This document shows positions 30,677 through 33,850 of a stretch of DNA of 33,850 nucleotides, piece by piece. The notes under the pieces were generated by a model. It did not search any database. It was given only the letters and a program-made list of their open reading frames with translations, and was not told the origin of the DNA. Both the position numbers and the translations under genes were made by a program. Within the stretch, counting starts at the first letter, position 1, and the number at the start of each line of letters is the position of its first letter. Origin of the DNA: a virus; IMG/VR virus record IMGVR_UViG_3300045996_001459, positions 1 through 33,850 of that record; one strand, written 5' to 3'.

Positions 30677-30701
30677 GAGAAATTTTAGAAATCTCTAAAA
30701 T
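30661..30701. promoter_or_regulatory. Operator palindromes of the immunity region
   Basis: A perfect inverted repeat, ATTTTAGA (30682-30689), four bases, TCTAAAAT (30694-30701), lies between the early promoter and the repressor gene. A second pairing, TTTCTAA (30661-30667) with TTAGAAA (30685-30691), brackets the -35 box of the leftward promoter. The half site TTAGA/TCTAA thus occurs three times in 41 bp, the pattern of multiple repressor sites. Confidence 0.65.
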
Positions 30702-30717
30702 AAATTGTTAAAATATT

Positions 30718-31092
30718 ATGGAAGGTTGGGGAAAAAGATTGAAAGTCCTTGCAAAACAAGGGTTTGGCGGAGTTGGAAAACTTGCTGAAAAACTTGGCAT
30801 GTCCTCTTCTCACTTATCACAATACATTGGAGAGGAGAATTCGCCCGGTCTGGAGTTCTTTAAAAAAGTCGCCGATGTTGGTGGAAACGTGAATTGGCTT
30901 TTAAATGGTAGTGGTGAGATGTTAGATAATTCTAATAATTGGGATTTTGACCACGCGGGAGCTATGGCAAGCTTTCCAAATTCGGTAAATGAAAAATTGG
31001 AACATTTTAAACCTGAAAAAAGGAAGGCGCAAAAAGCTACGATTATAGTAACTGATGAAACGGGCAAACAAATTGCGTATGAAATAGGGTAA
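30718..31092 (+). CDS. CI-like HTH repressor without peptidase domain
   Basis: A 124-residue protein. Residues about 5-60 form an XRE-type helix-turn-helix (GKLAEKLGMSSSHLSQYI) followed by GGNVNWLLNGSGEM, the end of the DNA-binding domain typical of phage CI-like repressors. After a linker there is a short beta end (KATIIVTDETGKQIAYEIG), but no S24 peptidase domain. It is divergent from the leftward early promoter, with palindromes directly upstream. The ATG lacks a Shine-Dalgarno site and the leader is short. A separate S24 protein follows 30 bp downstream. Confidence 0.8.
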   Translation: MEGWGKRLKVLAKQGFGGVGKLAEKLGMSSSHLSQYIGEENSPGLEFFKKVADVGGNVNWLLNGSGEMLDNSNNWDFDHAGAMASFPNSVNEKLEHFKPEKRKAQKATIIVTDETGKQIAYEIG

Positions 31093-31122
31093 TAATTTAT
31101 TCACAAACAAAGGTTTTTCACC

Positions 31123-31560
31123 ATGTACGAAACCCGTGTTGTTGAGATTCTTGGAATAACTGATGCTGATGGAACGGAAATTCTGCCATTTTTTGAAGTG
31201 CCTGTAAATGCCGGGACTGGCAACGGAATTGAAGATAAAATAAAAGGCAAGCTGAACTTATACGACGAACTCGTAAAGCACCCGAAAGCAACCTTTACGG
31301 TTCGTGTGAGCGGGGATTCAATGACGGGAGCAAATATTTTTGACGGGGATTTATTGATAGTAGATAAATCGCTTGTTGCTGAATTTGGGAAAATCGTGGT
31401 AGCTACTATAAATGGCGAAACGGTTGTAAAAACTTTAGAAGAAAAGGACGGGAAAGCTTATTTAGTCAGTCAGAATGGAACATACAAGGCTATCCAGATA
31501 ACGGAAAATTCAAACATAGAAATACACGGCGTAGTTACGTCAATCACACACCAAATTTAA
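31123..31560 (+). CDS. UmuD/LexA-like S24 peptidase (split repressor partner)
   Basis: A 145-residue protein very similar in layout to UmuD. Ser66 (SGDSMTG) and Lys103 (GETVVKTL) are the catalytic dyad, 37 residues apart as Ser60 and Lys97 are in UmuD. Ala30-Gly31 (PVNAGTG) lies 36 residues before the serine, just where UmuD has its Cys24-Gly25 cleavage site. The segment LVKHPKATFTVRVSGDSM mirrors LIQHPSATYFVKASGDSM of UmuD. No UmuC gene is nearby. Placed directly after the HTH repressor, so it may be the RecA-responsive half of a split immunity switch. Confidence 0.85.
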   Translation: MYETRVVEILGITDADGTEILPFFEVPVNAGTGNGIEDKIKGKLNLYDELVKHPKATFTVRVSGDSMTGANIFDGDLLIVDKSLVAEFGKIVVATINGETVVKTLEEKDGKAYLVSQNGTYKAIQITENSNIEIHGVVTSITHQI

Positions 31561-31573
31561 AAGAGGTTCGCCA

Positions 31574-31948
31574 ATGGGATTTTTTGATAACATGGCAGCA
31601 AAAGCCGCAGCCCAAAAAGATGAAAAGTACCAGAAAAAACTTGCACAAGCGCAAACGTACTTAATTGAAGGTGAAGAAATTTTATCACTTTTTCAGCTTC
31701 TAAATGATTTCGCCTGCGTGACGAACAAACGTTTATTATTCGTAGACAAAACTTTTATGTCTAAAAAGACTGGCGTTGTTTCTGTACCATTAAGCAAGGT
31801 TACTGAAATAGCGCTTCTTCTTGGTGGCGCATTCTCATTTACAACCGAAGTAGAAATAAAGGTAGGAACGGCAGATCACTCATTAACCTTTTTAAATAGT
31901 GAAGTTGCAGGAGATTTTTACAAAGCGATGGTTTCGGTAATTTGTTAA
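31574..31948 (+). CDS. Bacterial PH-domain protein
   Basis: A 124-residue protein. After a short charged helix (MAAKAAAQKDEKYQKKLAQA) comes a beta-rich domain of bacterial PH type: YLIEGEEILSLF, the hallmark VTNKRLLFVD, KKTGVVSVPLSKVTEIAL and TEVEIKVGTADHSLTF, ending with a helix (EVAGDFYKAMVSVI). The function of phage PH-domain proteins is unknown; such domains may bind proteins or membranes. It has an AAGAGG ribosome binding site with the leader ending TTCGCC, much like that of the next gene. Probably expressed in the lysogen. Confidence 0.75.
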   Translation: MGFFDNMAAKAAAQKDEKYQKKLAQAQTYLIEGEEILSLFQLLNDFACVTNKRLLFVDKTFMSKKTGVVSVPLSKVTEIALLLGGAFSFTTEVEIKVGTADHSLTFLNSEVAGDFYKAMVSVIC

Positions 31949-31973
31949 ATAATTTTTAAAAGGAGTTCGCCAC

Positions 31974-32423
31974 ATGAGAAAGTTTCTTACGGTAATTTTT
32001 GCGTGTATAGTTTTATTTGGTTGTGGTGATGATGCAAATCCGGTTAATAATGCTGCTGACGTTGAATCAGCTTTAAATGGTGAGTGGATAATAGATGTTA
32101 CTGAGATAGAGCCGAACTCAGGTGGCATAGGGGGGAGCAACATAAAGATTGGAAAATTCAGTGCAAAATCTTCTGTCTATACAAGCAACGGAATAAAAGT
32201 TGTGGTATGGGAATCTGACCTTACACCCCTCACGAACGGATTCACCCTTTCAATAGCAAACAAAGGATTTGATTCAAAATATCAATGGAGTTCTTACAAA
32301 AGTCAGTCAATTAGCGGCACCTTCTCAAACTTTGACAAATGGAGCGGTTCTGTTTCTCTTAGAAATACGACTTATGATGGCACTTTCGGTTATATAGCTA
32401 CCGTTACAGCAACCCGGAAATAA
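31974..32423 (+). CDS. Lipoprotein, possible lysogenic conversion factor
   Basis: A 149-residue protein with a clear lipoprotein signal: MRKFLTVIFACIVLFGC, Cys17 acylated, followed by Gly-Asp-Asp. The mature part is a Ser/Thr/Gly-rich beta domain of about 110 residues (GEWIIDVTEIE near its start, GYIATVTATRK at the end). Encoded between the immunity genes and the integrase in the direction active in the lysogen, with a perfect AAGGAG site. Superinfection exclusion or host surface change is a reasonable guess, not shown. Confidence 0.75.
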   Translation: MRKFLTVIFACIVLFGCGDDANPVNNAADVESALNGEWIIDVTEIEPNSGGIGGSNIKIGKFSAKSSVYTSNGIKVVVWESDLTPLTNGFTLSIANKGFDSKYQWSSYKSQSISGTFSNFDKWSGSVSLRNTTYDGTFGYIATVTATRK

Positions 32424-32457
32424 ACCCCACACTTTTAAAATTACCTTAATCTGCAAA

Positions 32458-32476
32458 TTGGACAAAAACTGTCCAA
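32458..32476. promoter_or_regulatory. Inverted repeat before the integrase gene
   Basis: TTGGACA (32458-32464), AAAAC spacer, TGTCCAA (32470-32476), a perfect 7-bp dyad ending 6 bp before the integrase ATG. It covers the place of a ribosome binding site (none is visible), so it could be an operator or an RNA hairpin that controls integrase translation. It lacks a T run. Confidence 0.55.
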
Positions 32477-32482
32477 AAATAT

Positions 32483-33634
32483 ATGCCTAAACCACGTTCC
32501 CCGCGCGTATGGCTGCTATCGGAATACGACGGCTTTACAAAACTGGAAAAAGCCCAGGCGAAATATTATGACGAATTTGCCTTTGTATTCCCTTTTAAAA
32601 GCAAAAGCGGGCGGGAATATGCGTGGACGTCTATAAACCACCCGAAATTCCGCCACCGCCGCGAATCATGCAGCAAGGCGGGGTTACTGTTCATACCTGA
32701 GAACAAGCAGGTCGCGCTCCGTATTTTACTTGAAAAGCTGACAGAAAAAGAACCTGATGAATCTGAGTGGACGGTCATGCGCGCTTTTATAGAGTATCAC
32801 AAGACGTATGCCGATGAATTAGGCAAAAGCGAACGCGGCGCGCTCAATTCCGCGATAAAAGTTTTCCTGACAAAAGAAATAAAAGATATTCCCCTTTCAA
32901 ACCCCCCGGCTATCCGCGCTGGCATCCTGAAAATAAAAAAGGATGCTAAAACAAGAACGGGCGAAGCATTTGCACCGGCTACCCTGCACACGTATATGCA
33001 CACGGTGCGGAAAATATTTAATGAAGCAATAAAACTTGAAAAGGCAACGGTCAATCCTGTGTTTTTAGAGGATATGCCGTCTATCCCGCCTGCCGTTGGA
33101 AATCCGTGGGGTTATATTGAGTTTTTAAAATTCCTCTACTGGCAGCAGCAAAACGCGCCAAAAATAGTTGCAAATGCATTTGAGTTTATATCCTATTTCG
33201 GCACGCGCGCTTTTGAAACCGTGCAATTAAAGTTGTCAGAATTTGACAATAGGCAGATCACTATTGACGGCAAACGCTCCCGTGCTGACAAACCAAAAAT
33301 ACGAACAATTGCGGTCAGGTTAATTCCGGGTGGCGCCGAAGCCCTTGAGCGTTTTAAAAAGGACAGCAAAAATGAATATTTATTCTCAGGACGGAAGGGG
33401 CACATCACAAAATGGACTTTAAATTATTGGCTTAACCGCTGGAAAGATATAAATAAAATTGAAAATGACAAAGATATTCACGAAATTAGGGATATGGCGT
33501 TAAATATGTGGGAAGAAGTTTTTAAGCTCCCTGTTACCGTTCGTGAAGAAATGGCCGGGCACTCTGAAAAAGTCTATAAGGAAAAATACCGTAAAAAAGT
33601 AACAGCTGAATGGTTAGAGAATATGTCTGCATAG
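32483..33634 (+). CDS. int: Tyrosine integrase
   Basis: A 383-residue site-specific recombinase. N-terminal arm-binding and core-binding regions span about 1-200. The catalytic domain shows FGTRAFETVQL (Arg242), a basic beta region with Lys264/Lys270, HEIRD (His333, Arg336), AGHS (His360) and KEKY (Tyr369 as nucleophile, nine residues after His360). It would integrate and excise the phage at attP, whose arm-type repeats start 3 bp after its stop codon. The gene ends the rightward lysogeny operon. Confidence 0.93.
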   Translation: MPKPRSPRVWLLSEYDGFTKLEKAQAKYYDEFAFVFPFKSKSGREYAWTSINHPKFRHRRESCSKAGLLFIPENKQVALRILLEKLTEKEPDESEWTVMRAFIEYHKTYADELGKSERGALNSAIKVFLTKEIKDIPLSNPPAIRAGILKIKKDAKTRTGEAFAPATLHTYMHTVRKIFNEAIKLEKATVNPVFLEDMPSIPPAVGNPWGYIEFLKFLYWQQQNAPKIVANAFEFISYFGTRAFETVQLKLSEFDNRQITIDGKRSRADKPKIRTIAVRLIPGGAEALERFKKDSKNEYLFSGRKGHITKWTLNYWLNRWKDINKIENDKDIHEIRDMALNMWEEVFKLPVTVREEMAGHSEKVYKEKYRKKVTAEWLENMSA

Positions 33635-33636
33635 TG

Positions 33637-33850
33637 ACTGCAATTCAACTGCAATTCAGATCGTAAAAATACGGTAAAAACAGGTAAACAGTAAATTCTC
33701 AATATAGCTTCAAAGCCAAGCCGCTACGTCCCGCGCACGTTATTACAGGAGCGTGAAAAAAGTGGCAAATTCTCTGTATATGAAAGTTTGCAACGGGTCT
33801 ACAACTACGCTCCGAACATTTGACTGCAATACGACTGCAATTCACAATGT
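33637..33850. other. attP: Candidate attP region of the phage (continues to about base 130)
   Basis: Directly after the integrase stop codon lie two perfect tandem 11-mers, ACTGCAATTCA, at 33637-33647 and 33648-33658. A second tandem pair, ACTGCAATACG and ACTGCAATTCA, lies about 165 bp further on at 33823-33844 (equal to 100-121). Two pairs of short repeats with a helical-turn period, flanking a gene-free stretch next to a tyrosine integrase, is how arm-type sites are arranged around a phage attachment core. Between the pairs are four GTAAA boxes (33662-33693) and the octamer AAATTCTC twice (33692 and 33767), possible excisionase or core-site candidates. The crossover core cannot be named without a host attB. 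Confidence 0.7.
33724..33850. repeat. Terminal direct repeat, right copy (circular overlap)
   Basis: Exact copy of bases 1-127, offset 33,723. Features here (the arm-type repeats at 33823-33844 and the inverted-repeat arms) are the same physical sites as those near base 100, not extra copies. Confidence 0.95.

Noticed and set aside
31123-31560. Considered as a UmuD mutagenesis subunit proper
   Set aside because: No umuC-like polymerase gene is adjacent or elsewhere in the genome; context favours immunity control.
33662-33693. Four GTAAA repeats considered as a CRISPR-like or iteron array
   Set aside because: Units are only five bases, irregularly spaced, with no spacers; better explained as part of attP. 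No CRISPR array was seen anywhere.

Overview
The window is one complete, circularly closed genome of a temperate siphovirus-like phage, probably infecting a Gram-negative host of the Bacteroidota type. Bases 1-127 recur exactly at 33724-33850, so the molecule is a 33,723-bp circle whose ends overlap by 127 bases (a typical assembler k-mer overlap). Host evidence is indirect. The best promoter (30645-30676) fits both sigma70 (TTGACA, 17 bp, TATATT) and the Bacteroidota -7 element (TATATTTGC = TAnnTTTGY). A lipoprotein/membrane spanin implies an outer membrane. Many starts carry good ribosome binding sites (AGGTGG, GGAGA).

Layout. (1) 33637-33850 plus 1-130: attP region with two pairs of tandem 11-bp integrase arm-type repeats. 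(2) 228-598: two tiny rightward genes with duplicated leaders, ended by a hairpin that is also the terminator of the leftward late operon. (3) 761-13903, leftward: scaffold, major capsid protein, a complete lysis cassette (two holin candidates, M15 endolysin, unimolecular-spanin-like protein), tail tube, two overlapping tail chaperones with a slippery site, tape measure, distal tail, tail hub and tail fibre. (4) 14063-19632, rightward: head-completion proteins, a metallophosphoesterase, four small genes, large terminase, DUF935 portal and a gpG-like protein. The morphogenesis proteins resemble the Mu head module, but there is no transposase and no contractile tail. (5) 19723-30602, leftward: gpF-like minor head protein, an Ogr/Delta-like zinc-finger protein (candidate late activator), many small unknown genes, a tRNA-His-like gene with a 24-nt insertion in the anticodon arm, a DUF6527-like protein, replication initiator, PD-(D/E)XK nuclease, Bet/RecT annealing protein and small early regulators. 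(6) 30718-33634, rightward: immunity and integration, with an HTH repressor lacking a peptidase domain, a separate UmuD/LexA-like S24 peptidase, a bacterial PH-domain protein, a lipoprotein and a tyrosine integrase.

How it may work together (inference). The HTH repressor probably binds the palindromes that overlap the leftward promoter at 30645-30676. The separate UmuD-like protein could link immunity to SOS. Induction would open the leftward early operon (recombination, replication, accessory genes), ending with the Ogr-like protein. That protein could act at the large dyad at 13970-13998, which sits exactly between the two divergent late operons.

Most unusual points: the interrupted tRNA-His-like gene flanked by direct repeats, the split UmuD-like immunity switch, the shared late dyad with an Ogr-like protein, lysis genes inside the morphogenesis operon, a +1/-2 type chaperone frameshift, a 185-bp dual-coding overlap in the replication region, and strong over-representation of TTTTAAAA.
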